From the NCBI GenBank assembly GCA_964401995.1, contig CAYOAP010000010.1:1-64000 (forward strand): DNA of 64,000 nucleotides, given 5' to 3'. The notes beneath the pieces were generated by a model that saw nothing but the letters and a program-made list of their open reading frames with translations, had not been told where the DNA came from and did no database searches. Source of the DNA: DATCBF01 sp964401995. GTDB lineage: Bacteria > Actinomycetota > Thermoleophilia > Solirubrobacterales > 70-9. A program made the translations under genes and the position numbers. Positions 49,536-57,239 of this stretch are shown one piece after another (within the stretch, counting starts at the first letter, position 1; each line of letters opens with the position of its first letter).

Positions 49536-50238
49536 GCTCGATCGCCGCTTCCAGTTCAGACGCCGAGCCGGGGAATTCAAGCGTTTCGAGCTTGCCGCTC
49601 GGGCCTTTGACCGCAAACGACGGCGTGCCTCCAAAACCGAGTTCCTTTGCTTCTTCGGTCTGTGTGGCGACCTCAGCCAGCACGCGCTTGCTCTTGCGGT
49701 CGGCGTTCCATTTGGCGATATCCGCCACGCCCGCGCCCTTGGCGATCGAGGTGAGGAATTCGTCGTCGACGTAGTCGGTCCCCTCCGCCCCCTGGTTGCG
49801 ATAGAAGAGCTCGATGAAGTTCCAGCCGCGGCCCTGTTCGCCGGCTGCGATTGCCGCTGCGCCAGCGGGAATCGAGGCTTCGCTGATGATCGTGTAGCTG
49901 CGGAAGTCGAGCTTGGCTTCGCCGCTAGCGACCGGGCCGGCGATCACTTCGGCGACGATCCCTTCCGAGAAGGCTTTGCAGACCGGGCACTGCAGGTCGC
50001 CGAACTCGAGCAGGGTGACCTTGGCCTTGGGATCGCCGAGCACAGTGCCTTCCTGCGGGATCCCCTGCAGCTGCTTGCCGACCAGGCCGACGTCCTCGAG
50101 CTTGCTGTCGCCGCCGCTAGTTTCGGACTGGCTGACGACGATCAGGACCGCGACGACGACGATCGCCAAAAAGACGAAGGCGCTGGCCAGCTTGATCAGC
50201 TGCTGCCTGCGCTGCTGCTCGGCTTTGGAGTTGCTCAC
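49525..50238 (-). CDS. DsbA-family membrane-anchored thiol oxidoreductase
   Basis: 237 aa from GTG 50238, preceded by GGAGGAGG. An N-terminal anchor (about 17-36) is followed by an extracytoplasmic thioredoxin fold with an inserted helical domain. Active site CPVC (84-87) and a cis-Pro in GGTPSF. Forms disulfides in exported proteins. GTGA overlap with the VKOR gene directly upstream, its likely re-oxidant. Confidence 0.92.
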   Translation of the reverse strand: MSNSKAEQQRRQQLIKLASAFVFLAIVVVAVLIVVSQSETSGGDSKLEDVGLVGKQLQGIPQEGTVLGDPKAKVTLLEFGDLQCPVCKAFSEGIVAEVIAGPVASGEAKLDFRSYTIISEASIPAGAAAIAAGEQGRGWNFIELFYRNQGAEGTDYVDDEFLTSIAKGAGVADIAKWNADRKSKRVLAEVATQTEEAKELGFGGTPSFAVKGPSGKLETLEFPGSASELEAAIEQAG

Positions 50239-50678
50239 GCCTCCTCCTTCCCTGCGTAACCGACCAGGCGGATCGCGTTGACGGCGAAGATCACCGTCAT
50301 CAGCACGGCGCTGCCGACGCACCACTGGCAGATCGCTTCGATCTTGAACAGCTCCAGATAGGTGAGGTAGACGCTGTAGCCGAAGCCGCCGAGGGCGACG
50401 ATGAAACCGCCGAGGCGGGCCTTGTCGCCGCGCAGGAGCGCGGCGGCCAGCAGCAGGACGTAGGCGAAGATGCCGAAGACGGCGATATTGACGCCGAAGA
50501 CATGGGAGTAGGTGCTGTTGGCGACCGTCTCACAGCCGTGGCCGCCGGCCAGGCAGGTCGGCGAGCCGCCGCCGGAGTCGGCGATCACGATGTAGGTGGC
50601 GACGGCGATGCCGAGGGTCGCGACAAAAGTCGCGACCCTCCTCAGCGTTCCCTCTTCCGGCAGCTTCATCCCGGCCAC
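50235..50678 (-). CDS. VKOR-family disulfide-recycling membrane protein
   Basis: 147 aa, GTG 50678 with GGAG about 10 nt upstream (ATG 50669 also possible). Four membrane segments. Loop cysteines Cys42 and Cys49 and active-site Cys117-Cys120 (CQWC) match bacterial vitamin K epoxide reductase homologs, which replace DsbB in actinobacteria and pass electrons to quinone. It partners the DsbA-like gene that follows and lies directly after a copper-type cluster. Confidence 0.92.
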   Translation of the reverse strand: MAGMKLPEEGTLRRVATFVATLGIAVATYIVIADSGGGSPTCLAGGHGCETVANSTYSHVFGVNIAVFGIFAYVLLLAAALLRGDKARLGGFIVALGGFGYSVYLTYLELFKIEAICQWCVGSAVLMTVIFAVNAIRLVGYAGKEEA

Positions 50679-50681
50679 AGA

Positions 50682-51383
50682 CTAGGTTCTCCGCGAGCGG
50701 AGAAGCGCCACGCCTCCGGCGACCAGCCCGAGAGCGCCGACGACCAGGGCGAAGATGCCAAGGCCCTTGCTGGCGCTGTCGCTTGAGCTGGATGCGGTTG
50801 CCCCGGAGCTTTCGCCGCTCGCGGGTTCTGCACCGGGCGGCGCGGTCTCGCTGCCGGCGACATCCTGCAGCACTCCGCCCGCCGCGGTGACGTCGATCTG
50901 CGGCGCCGGGTTTTCGGAGTTCGGGGCGCCGATCCAGCGGATGACTTCGCCGTTGTCGTAGTGCTGGAGGACCTTGAAGGCCAGCACCTGGCCCGCCTTG
51001 CCCGGAATCTCAGTCGAGATCGGGAAGTTGACGAACTGGCCCGGCGGGATCACGCCCTGCTTGCCGTCCCCGGTCCAGATGATCTCGCGCACCCCTTCGG
51101 TGACTTCGCCGTCATCGGTCTGCACCGGCTTTGCCAGCTTGCTCGTCACCACCTTGGCGGTCCATCCCGGCATGTATTCGGTCGAGACGTCGATGAAGCC
51201 CGGCGGCATCTGCACCGCCACCTTGACCGTGTTCGCGCCTTCGCTCTCGTTCGGCACCCGGATGTCGAGGGTGGCGAAGGCGCCGGTCGGCACCTCGTTC
51301 GGGTGGAGGCTGACATGAGCCTGGGCGGCGGCGGGCGCCAGCAGCGCCAAGGCGGCCACAAGTCCAATCGCAATTCGTCGCAT
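50682..51383 (-). CDS. YcnI-like (DUF1775) copper-associated membrane protein
   Basis: 233 aa. Signal peptide 1-22 ending AQA, so the mature protein begins HVSLHP with His23 at its N-terminus. B. subtilis YcnI binds Cu(II) through this histidine and a Trp. The DUF1775 domain spans about 23-160 (EGANTVKVAVQMPPGF, PGWTAKVV, REIIWTG). A Ser-rich stalk and a C-terminal membrane helix (about 205-226) follow, ending RSRRT. A Shine-Dalgarno-like GAAAGGAACGAAAG precedes the ATG. Likely role: copper binding or delivery outside the membrane. Confidence 0.9.
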   Translation of the reverse strand: MRRIAIGLVAALALLAPAAAQAHVSLHPNEVPTGAFATLDIRVPNESEGANTVKVAVQMPPGFIDVSTEYMPGWTAKVVTSKLAKPVQTDDGEVTEGVREIIWTGDGKQGVIPPGQFVNFPISTEIPGKAGQVLAFKVLQHYDNGEVIRWIGAPNSENPAPQIDVTAAGGVLQDVAGSETAPPGAEPASGESSGATASSSSDSASKGLGIFALVVGALGLVAGGVALLRSRRT

Positions 51384-51434
51384 CTTTCGTTCCTTTCGTT
51401 GGCTGGGCCCAGCGCGGACGCGGCGGGCCCATGA

Positions 51435-51680
51435 CTAGGGCTGGACCAGCGAAAGGACAGGCGGCCCGCGCAGCGGGCGGCTTGCGGCGAGCAGTTGAAG
51501 CGCCTGGCGAGTGCCCAGCGCACGATGCCGATGCCAAGGTGTGGGCAGGGCCGCCGGCGAGCGTCGCCGGCGCGACCTCCGCGCCAGCGTGCCGATGATC
51601 TCCTCGCCCGGGTAGCAGCCGAGCAGCAGCGAGATCGCCAGCAGGACCGCAGGCAGGGCGCCGAGCAGGTATTCGATCAT
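51435..51680 (-). CDS. Small membrane protein with YPGEE and RPLRGPP motifs (81 aa)
   Basis: 81 aa, starting with an ATG that overlaps the copCD stop (ATGA). One or two hydrophobic stretches (about 4-21), then CYPGEEII (22-29), a basic patch (RRSRRRR) and a C-terminal LLAASRPLRGPP (63-74). The protein at 54143-54472 has the same layout (RYPGEEAI, LLASSRPLRGPP), so the two are paralogs flanking the copper genes. I know no described family. The shared motifs and the overlap argue that it is real. Confidence 0.7.
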   Translation of the reverse strand: MIEYLLGALPAVLLAISLLLGCYPGEEIIGTLARRSRRRRSPAALPTPWHRHRALGTRQALQLLAASRPLRGPPVLSLVQP

Positions 51681-53419
51681 CGGATCGGCACCTCGACCTT
51701 CTTGGAGAACTGGTCGAAGGCCGAGATCCTGATCGTGATCCCGAGCTGCCATTCGCCCGAGGCGTTGAAAAGCGCACCGGGGATCGTGTAATGGCCGGGG
51801 CCGGAGAGCTGCGGTTCGAGCGGCAGCGAGATCCCCTTGTCGGGCAGCGCTGCCTTCACTTCGATCTGCTTGACCTTGGCGTAGGGAGCGCCGCTTTTCG
51901 AGTCGAAGAGATAGAGATGAATCACGTTCGCCCCGACCCTGGCCGGGTCCACGGTCATCTCCAGCTGGGTCGGCCCGAGGGTGGTTTCGGTCGAGAACGG
52001 CCCTGACTGGGCCGAGATCGGCGGCGCATAGCTGGCCAGTGCCGCCGTCACTCCGAGGACGACGATCAGCAGCGCCACCTCGCCGCGCAGCGCCCGCCGC
52101 AAGAGCAGCCCGGCCCGGCCCGGCGACTCGCCACCGGCGGCGATCCGGTTCAGGCGCGGCACCGAGCGGCGACGGTTGTAGGCGCCGATCCCGATCAAGA
52201 CCATCAACAGGCAGAACTTGATCAGCACCGCCCGGCCGTAGCCGGTGTCGATGAGCGCATCGAGGTGGCGGACGTAGACATAGGTCTGGATCAGGCCGGT
52301 GAGCAGGATCGCGCCGACCGCGACCAAGGCGACCTGCGAGAAGCGCGAGAGCGTGCCGGCCAGCAACCGCCCGCGCTCGGCCGGCGCCAGCTCGCGGGTC
52401 CCGCGCGGGGCGACGAAGAGCAGCGCTGCCAGGCCGCCGAGCCAGACCGACATCGCGGCGACGTGGAGGACGTTGGTCGGGAAGAGCAAGGCGACGGGCG
52501 ACTGGGTGCTGGCGTGGCCGGAGAGCGCCGGCTCGAGCACGACAAAGACCAAAGGCAGAGCCAGAAGCGCGGCGCGCCACCACGCCATCGGCCGCCCGGC
52601 CGCGGGTCGGTAGGCGAGGAGGACCAACAGGCCGAAGACGACCCAGGCTGCCGCGGCGAGGCTCCAGATCGTGCCGAACTTGGTTTCCAAGGTCTCGCGG
52701 ACGATCGTCTCCTTCAGGGCCGAGAAGCCGGAGATGCCCGCCGCCTCCGCCCCCTCGAGCACGACCCCGGCGGCGGCGCTGACCGCGCCAAGCGCGGCGG
52801 CCAGCAGCAGCACCCGGCGCAGGCGGGTCGCGAACGCGCGCCTGGCCCGCGCCCACTCCTCCCCCCCGCCGCCGACCGCGGCCAGCGCCGGCAGCCAGGC
52901 CAGCATCAGGAAGACGAGCCCTCCCACTGCTAGCGCCATCGCCGTGTACTGGAGGCCGCGGGCCAGCCCGAAGGCGGTCTCGGTGACCGAGCCGCTGCCG
53001 GCCCCGCTGGTCAGTTCGGCGACGGTCTCCTGCGGCGCCCTGCCGGCCTTGCCAATCGAGAAGACGAAGCCGCTGGAGACGATGTGGCCGTCGGCGGAGA
53101 CGACCCGGTAGGTGGCGGTGTAGCTGCCGTCGACGAGGCCGGGCTTGAGGTGGACGCCGAGCCGCGGGCCTTCGCCGTCAGGATGGAAGGCGTCGCCCTC
53201 ATCGACCCGATTCCCCTGCGCGTCATAGACCCGGACCGCGCCGAAGTTGCCCTCGACCGGCTCGTCGAAGCGGAAGATGACCGCGCTGGGCTCCTGCTTG
53301 ACCACGGCGCCGCGCTCGGGGCTGGTGCCCTCGAGCTGGGCATGGGCGAGCGCGCTGGACGGCGCCAGCAACGCCAGCGCCAGCGCCAGGCCGAGCGCCC
53401 GTGTCGCGGCCCGGGCCAC
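51677..53419 (-). CDS. CopC-CopD fusion, copper transport protein (YcnJ-like)
   Basis: 580 aa, GTG start. Signal peptide 1-25 (ALA), mature N-terminus His26 (HAQLEGTSP), the Cu(II) ligand of CopC. The CopC domain (26-120) includes VSADGHIVSSGFVF with a second copper-ligand His. About eight membrane segments of CopD (about 145-445) follow, then an external beta domain (about 460-580). Proposed to import or handle copper. Overlaps its upstream neighbour by 1 nt and the small gene downstream by 4 nt. Confidence 0.92.
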   Translation of the reverse strand: MARAATRALGLALALALLAPSSALAHAQLEGTSPERGAVVKQEPSAVIFRFDEPVEGNFGAVRVYDAQGNRVDEGDAFHPDGEGPRLGVHLKPGLVDGSYTATYRVVSADGHIVSSGFVFSIGKAGRAPQETVAELTSGAGSGSVTETAFGLARGLQYTAMALAVGGLVFLMLAWLPALAAVGGGGEEWARARRAFATRLRRVLLLAAALGAVSAAAGVVLEGAEAAGISGFSALKETIVRETLETKFGTIWSLAAAAWVVFGLLVLLAYRPAAGRPMAWWRAALLALPLVFVVLEPALSGHASTQSPVALLFPTNVLHVAAMSVWLGGLAALLFVAPRGTRELAPAERGRLLAGTLSRFSQVALVAVGAILLTGLIQTYVYVRHLDALIDTGYGRAVLIKFCLLMVLIGIGAYNRRRSVPRLNRIAAGGESPGRAGLLLRRALRGEVALLIVVLGVTAALASYAPPISAQSGPFSTETTLGPTQLEMTVDPARVGANVIHLYLFDSKSGAPYAKVKQIEVKAALPDKGISLPLEPQLSGPGHYTIPGALFNASGEWQLGITIRISAFDQFSKKVEVPIR

Positions 53420-54111
53420 TACCAGGCTTCCTTCTCCGCACTCTTCTCTTCAGGCTCGCCACCGCCACGCTCTTCCTCGTCGCGCCGCCTCCGCCGGGTC
53501 AGCATCACGAATGCCGCGCCGGCGAGGACGATGACGATCCCGGCGAGGATGAAGGCTGTTTTCGATGCGCCCGGGCTGCCGACCCAGTACAGGGTGCCGT
53601 CGATCGCGCCTTTGCGGCTGTCGACTTTAATCGGGACCGTGTAGTCGAAAATCTTCGTTTTGCGGCCCTTGTCGGTCACCTGTGGCGGGGTCGCCGTCGA
53701 CTGGTAGTGCATGCGGTGGTCGTGCCAGATGAAGGTGCCCGAGTCGTCGACCGTCTTCCACTGCGGCGGCGCCGTCGGGTCGGCGATCGGCGGCACCTGC
53801 TCGGTGGCGAAGCGGCTGTCGTTGAGGTAGGTGGCGGGCGAGCGCTGGTTGACCTGGACCGTGCCGTCGCGCAGGATCCGCGCGTAGGGCTCGTTCTCGT
53901 AGCCGTAGATCGTCACTTCGTGGCCGTGCTGGTCGAGCAGCTGCAGGTAGCTGTCGTAGCTGAGGACCTGGAAGGTCACGTTGGGGACGTGCGGGGTCAC
54001 CTTGTCGATGACCGAGCGGTAGTCGGGGTTGCCCGCGTGTGCGAGTGCCCCGGGGGCAGCGGCCAGCAGCATCGATGCCGCCAACAGCGTCGCCCAGATG
54101 GCGCGCTTCAT
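53419..54111 (-). CDS. His-rich exported membrane-anchored protein of copper cluster, unknown family
   Basis: 230 aa from ATG 54111 (GGAGTGAAG upstream). Signal peptide 1-24 (GALA), so the mature protein starts HAGNPDYRS with His25 first. The middle has DQHGHEVTIYGYENEPY and TFIWHDHRMHY, histidine clusters that could bind metal. A C-terminal membrane helix (about 190-208) is followed by a basic and acidic tail. Its last base is shared with the copCD start. Probably a copper protein; I cannot name the family. Confidence 0.8.
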   Translation of the reverse strand: MKRAIWATLLAASMLLAAAPGALAHAGNPDYRSVIDKVTPHVPNVTFQVLSYDSYLQLLDQHGHEVTIYGYENEPYARILRDGTVQVNQRSPATYLNDSRFATEQVPPIADPTAPPQWKTVDDSGTFIWHDHRMHYQSTATPPQVTDKGRKTKIFDYTVPIKVDSRKGAIDGTLYWVGSPGASKTAFILAGIVIVLAGAAFVMLTRRRRRDEEERGGGEPEEKSAEKEAW

Positions 54112-54142
54112 CTTCACTCCTTCGTCGTTGCTTGCCGAACAG

Positions 54143-54472
54143 TTAGGACGGGACAGCAAGCAGCGCGGGCGGGCCGCGCAGGGGCCGGCTCGAAGCCAGC
54201 AGGATCATGCGATTCGAGAAGTCCGAGCGGTGCGGGCGCAGCGTCGCCACCGTGGCCACAGCCCGTCGTGGCGGGCGCCGAGCCTGGGTGAGGCGGAAGA
54301 TCGCCTCTTCGCCCGGATAGCGGCCGAGCGCGGGGCCAAGCAGGAGCAGGATCGCCGGCAGCACGCCGAGGATGTCTTGCGGGCTGCCTCCGAACAGCGC
54401 CGATCCCAGCAACAGCAGGCAGCAGGCAAGAACCAGAAACGGCACCGAGCCAAGTTTCCTAAGCACCTGCAC
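54143..54472 (-). CDS. Small membrane protein with YPGEE and RPLRGPP motifs (109 aa), paralog
   Basis: 109 aa, GTG start at 54472, leaderless. Two hydrophobic segments (about 9-27 and 35-50), then RYPGEEAI (51-58), a basic region and LLASSRPLRGPP (91-102). It is the paralog of the 81-aa protein at 51435-51680 and the first gene of the copper-type cluster on this strand. Two copies with the same spacing of motifs make chance coding unlikely. Function unknown. Confidence 0.72.
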   Translation of the reverse strand: MQVLRKLGSVPFLVLACCLLLLGSALFGGSPQDILGVLPAILLLLGPALGRYPGEEAIFRLTQARRPPRRAVATVATLRPHRSDFSNRMILLASSRPLRGPPALLAVPS

Positions 54473-54478
54473 AGATCA

Positions 54479-54484
54479 AGCCTA
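54479..54484 (-). promoter_or_regulatory. -10 box (TAGGCT) for the copper-type cluster
   Basis: Minus strand TAGGCT ends 6 nt before the GTG at 54472 and overlaps the stop codon of the upstream hydrolase gene. It is likely to start a transcript through the copper genes. Confidence 0.45.
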
Positions 54485-55360
54485 GCGCTGCCCTGGGCTG
54501 GACGCCAAGCGTGCGGCGACATCCGGCGCCTCGCAGAAGGCGGCGATCTCCCGCGAGAGCTTGCCTCCCTGCCAGGCCAGCGGCGACTCGCCCTCGGCCT
54601 CGCTGACCAGGCGCGCCTGGGGCATGCGCTCGGCGTAGGCGGCGGCAGTGGCGTAGGGATGGCCCGGATCGGCGGCGTCGTGGCTGGCCACGACAAGCGT
54701 CGGGACCTCAAGCGCTTCCAGATCCTCCATCGCCTGGAAGGGCCGCGAGCGCGGCACCTCTCGCAGCGCCTCGACGATCGCATCGAGGTGGCGATGGCGC
54801 AGCATCCGCTCGCGGGTGAAGCGCAGGACCGACTCACGCCAGGCCGTGCCGATCTCCTGGTTGCGGTCGATGTAGTCGACGAAGCCATCGATCCCGCCCG
54901 TCTCCAGCGCCGTGGCAAGCCCATCCCAGTAGCGCAGCGATCCCTCGGAGACCTCGCCGTCGTAGGCGGGCCCGATCACGACCAGTCCTGCGATCCGTTC
55001 GGGATCGGCCAGCGCGTAGGCAACCGCTGTATGGGCGCCCATCGAGTGCCCGGCCAGCACGAACCGGCCCTCCCCCACCGCCTCGGCGCGCACCGATCCG
55101 AGATCGCCGGCCAGCTCTAGGTATCCATAACCCTGGCCCGCCGGCGCGGGATCGGACTCGCCATGGCCGCGGGCGTCGTAGGAGACGAGCGAGTACCCGG
55201 CCCGCTCGAGGACCCGCGAGCCGTGGACGACGGTGCGCCGGGTCGCGGTGATGCCGTGGCAGAGGACGATGGCGGGGCCCTCCCCCGCCATTTCGCCACT
55301 GATCGCCAGGCCATCGCCGCCGGCCACGAAGGGCGCCGGCTCCGGCAGGCGCGACGGCAT
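54482..55360 (-). CDS. Alpha/beta-fold hydrolase, soluble
   Basis: 292 aa. LCHGITATRRT oxyanion region, SYDARGHGESDP, and nucleophile elbow VLAGHSMGAHTAV with Ser near residue 107. The C-terminal region is unusual, with no obvious GH-type catalytic His motif such as 'GHxP'; the closest is the ending AEGESPLAWQGG, so the catalytic His is not assured. It starts at the last base of the peroxiredoxin gene. Substrate unknown. Confidence 0.82.
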   Translation of the reverse strand: MPSRLPEPAPFVAGGDGLAISGEMAGEGPAIVLCHGITATRRTVVHGSRVLERAGYSLVSYDARGHGESDPAPAGQGYGYLELAGDLGSVRAEAVGEGRFVLAGHSMGAHTAVAYALADPERIAGLVVIGPAYDGEVSEGSLRYWDGLATALETGGIDGFVDYIDRNQEIGTAWRESVLRFTRERMLRHRHLDAIVEALREVPRSRPFQAMEDLEALEVPTLVVASHDAADPGHPYATAAAYAERMPQARLVSEAEGESPLAWQGGKLSREIAAFCEAPDVAARLASSPGQR

Positions 55361-55812
55361 CAGCCCAGCGCGGCTACGGCCTGCTCGAGGTCGTCGACGC
55401 TCTCGAAGGAGAGGCCGACCAGCGTCACCTTGCGGTGGCGGACGATGCCCTCCTCGTCGATCACGAAGATCGCCCGCCGCACCATCGGCCCGGCCAGCAC
55501 GCCGTAGGCCTTGGCGACGGCCTTGTCCTCATCGGCGAGCAACGGCACGTTGAGTTTCTTCTCTTCGGTGAAGCGCTCGTGCGAGTCGACCGACTGCGGC
55601 GAGATGCCGATCACGTCGGCGCCGAGCTGGTCGAGGCGCTCGCCCTGGTCGCGATAGGAGCAGAACTGTTTGGTGCAGACCGCGGTGAAGTCGCCCGGGT
55701 AGAAGGCGACGATCAGCTTGCGGCCGCGGTAGTCGGAGAGCTTGTAGGTCTTGCCGCCGGTGCCCGGAAGCTCGAAGTCGGGTGCTTTGTCGCCTACGTC
55801 GAGCTTTGACAT
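55360..55812 (-). CDS. Peroxiredoxin, AhpC/TSA (BCP-like)
   Basis: 150 aa. YPGDFTAVCTKQFCSYRD gives the peroxidatic Cys46 in the Pro-x3-Thr-x2-Cys context and a nearby Cys51 as resolving residue, as in atypical 2-Cys BCP proteins. Reduces H2O2 and organic peroxides using thioredoxin. Lies between a cyclophilin gene (10 nt upstream) and the hydrolase gene. Confidence 0.92.
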   Translation of the reverse strand: MSKLDVGDKAPDFELPGTGGKTYKLSDYRGRKLIVAFYPGDFTAVCTKQFCSYRDQGERLDQLGADVIGISPQSVDSHERFTEEKKLNVPLLADEDKAVAKAYGVLAGPMVRRAIFVIDEEGIVRHRKVTLVGLSFESVDDLEQAVAALG

Positions 55813-55822
55813 TTCGGGGCGC

Positions 55823-56506
55823 CTAGCCTTTTTCGATCGTGATCTTGTCGATCAGGACCGTCTGTTTCGGTTTCTGGGCCGGGGTCCCAAGTTTGCCGAT
55901 CCGTTCGACCACATCGAGGCCCTTATCGACCTTGCCGACCAGCGCGTATTCGGGCGGCAGGCCGGCATCGGCGGTGGTGACGACAAAGAACTGGCTGCCG
56001 GAGCGCCCGGGCGGCTCGGCCGAGCTCTTGGCCATCGCCACGATGCCTTTTGTGTAGGAGAGGTTGGCGGGCGGTTTCTCGTCGACCGTGTAGCCGGGGC
56101 CGCCGGTGCCATCGCCGAGCGGGTCGCCGCCCTGGATCACGAATTCAGGCGCAATCCGGTGGAAGGTGAGATCGTCGTAGAAGCCCTGTTCGGCCAGGTA
56201 GGCGAACGAGTTGGTCGTCTTCGGCGCGCGGGTCGTGTCGAGGGCGATGTCAAAGCTGCCGCAGCTGGTTTCGACCACGGCGGTCAGCTTTTCGCCCTTC
56301 TTGACCGTCTGCTTCGGCGCCTTGAGGCTGATCTGCTTCGGTTTCGGCGCAGCGACGTGTTCACAGCCGTTGCTGCTGGCGGTGGTGGTCGAGCTGCTGT
56401 TGTCGTTGCCACCGCCGCGGCTGATCAGGATCGCGGCGGTGACGCCGATCGCGATCACGGCGAAGACGCCGAGGATGATCCAGCGCTGGTCTCTCTGCCC
56501 GTCCAT
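55823..56506 (-). CDS. Cyclophilin-type peptidyl-prolyl isomerase, membrane-anchored
   Basis: 227 aa. An N-terminal membrane anchor (about 9-28) and a Ser/Thr linker precede the cyclophilin domain (about 75-227) with FYDDLTFHRIAPEFVIQGG, MAKSSAEPPGRSGSQFFV and the ALVGKVDKGLDVV strand. Folds exported proteins outside the membrane. The catalytic Arg of FHRI and the Gln of SQFF are present. First gene of a minus-strand run cyclophilin-peroxiredoxin-hydrolase. Confidence 0.92.
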   Translation of the reverse strand: MDGQRDQRWIILGVFAVIAIGVTAAILISRGGGNDNSSSTTTASSNGCEHVAAPKPKQISLKAPKQTVKKGEKLTAVVETSCGSFDIALDTTRAPKTTNSFAYLAEQGFYDDLTFHRIAPEFVIQGGDPLGDGTGGPGYTVDEKPPANLSYTKGIVAMAKSSAEPPGRSGSQFFVVTTADAGLPPEYALVGKVDKGLDVVERIGKLGTPAQKPKQTVLIDKITIEKG

Positions 56507-56515
56507 CGGGCGCGA

Positions 56516-56521
56516 AGCCTA
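56516..56521 (-). promoter_or_regulatory. -10 box (TAGGCT) for the cyclophilin gene
   Basis: Minus strand TAGGCT ends 9 nt before the ATG at 56506, leaderless type. Confidence 0.45.
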
Positions 56522-56558
56522 GAGGATCGCTGTGCCCGCGAGTTGCGATCATCGGGGC

Positions 56559-57227
56559 GTGCCGCCGCCCGCCAGCCCACCGAACCGGATCCGGGCCATA
56601 GGCAGGGCGCTCAACGGCCTCGTGGTCAGGGCGCCGTGGCTGTGGCCGCTGGTCCGGGGCCCGATGCGGCGGTTCTTCTCCGAGCGGGCCGCGGGCTGGG
56701 ATCGAGCGACCGCAGCCGGCAGCCCCGAGCACCTGGCGCCCCTGGCGGCCGCAGTCCTTCACGTCGGCCGCGCCCCCGAGCGGGTCCTCGACGTCGGCTG
56801 CGGGACCGGCGCGGGCGCCCTCTTCCTCACCCGCGAGTTCCCCCAGGCGAGGGTGCGCGGGGTCGACCTCTCCGAGGAGATGATCCACGCGGCGGTGGCC
56901 AAGGTCGGCCTCGACCCGGAAGGGCGGATCGCCTTCAAGGTCGGCGACGCCTCCTCCCTCCCCTACCCGGACGACTCCTTCGACCTCGTCACCCAGCTCA
57001 ACATGCCGCCCTTCTTCGACGAGCTGGTCAGGGTGCTGCGCCCCGGCGGCTACCTGATCGTCGCCGCCAGCCACGGCGCCGAGACGCCCTTCTACACGCG
57101 GCCGAAGCTGCTGCAGTGGAAGCTGCGACAGCGCGGCGTCGATCCGATCGAAGCCGGCGAGGCCGGGGCTGGGACCTTTTATGTCGGACGCCTCCTCGAC
57201 GGGGATCGCGCGGCCCGCTCCGACTAG
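56559..57227 (+). CDS. Class I SAM-dependent methyltransferase
   Basis: 222 aa from GTG 56559 (GTG 56532 adds 9 residues). An N-terminal amphipathic/basic region (about 10-50) precedes motif I VLDVGCGTGAGALFL, acidic VRGVDLSEEM, and SFDLVTQLNMPPFF followed by LVRVLRPGGYLIVAA. Substrate unknown; the basic N-terminus may touch the membrane. A lipid kinase gene follows at 12 nt. Confidence 0.83.
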   Translation: MPPPASPPNRIRAIGRALNGLVVRAPWLWPLVRGPMRRFFSERAAGWDRATAAGSPEHLAPLAAAVLHVGRAPERVLDVGCGTGAGALFLTREFPQARVRGVDLSEEMIHAAVAKVGLDPEGRIAFKVGDASSLPYPDDSFDLVTQLNMPPFFDELVRVLRPGGYLIVAASHGAETPFYTRPKLLQWKLRQRGVDPIEAGEAGAGTFYVGRLLDGDRAARSD

Positions 57228-57230
57228 GCT
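57225..57230 (+). promoter_or_regulatory. -10 box (TAGGCT) for the lipid kinase gene
   Basis: TAGGCT overlaps the stop codon of the methyltransferase gene and ends 9 nt before the ATG at 57240. Confidence 0.45.
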
Positions 57231-57239
57231 GCGCTGCGC

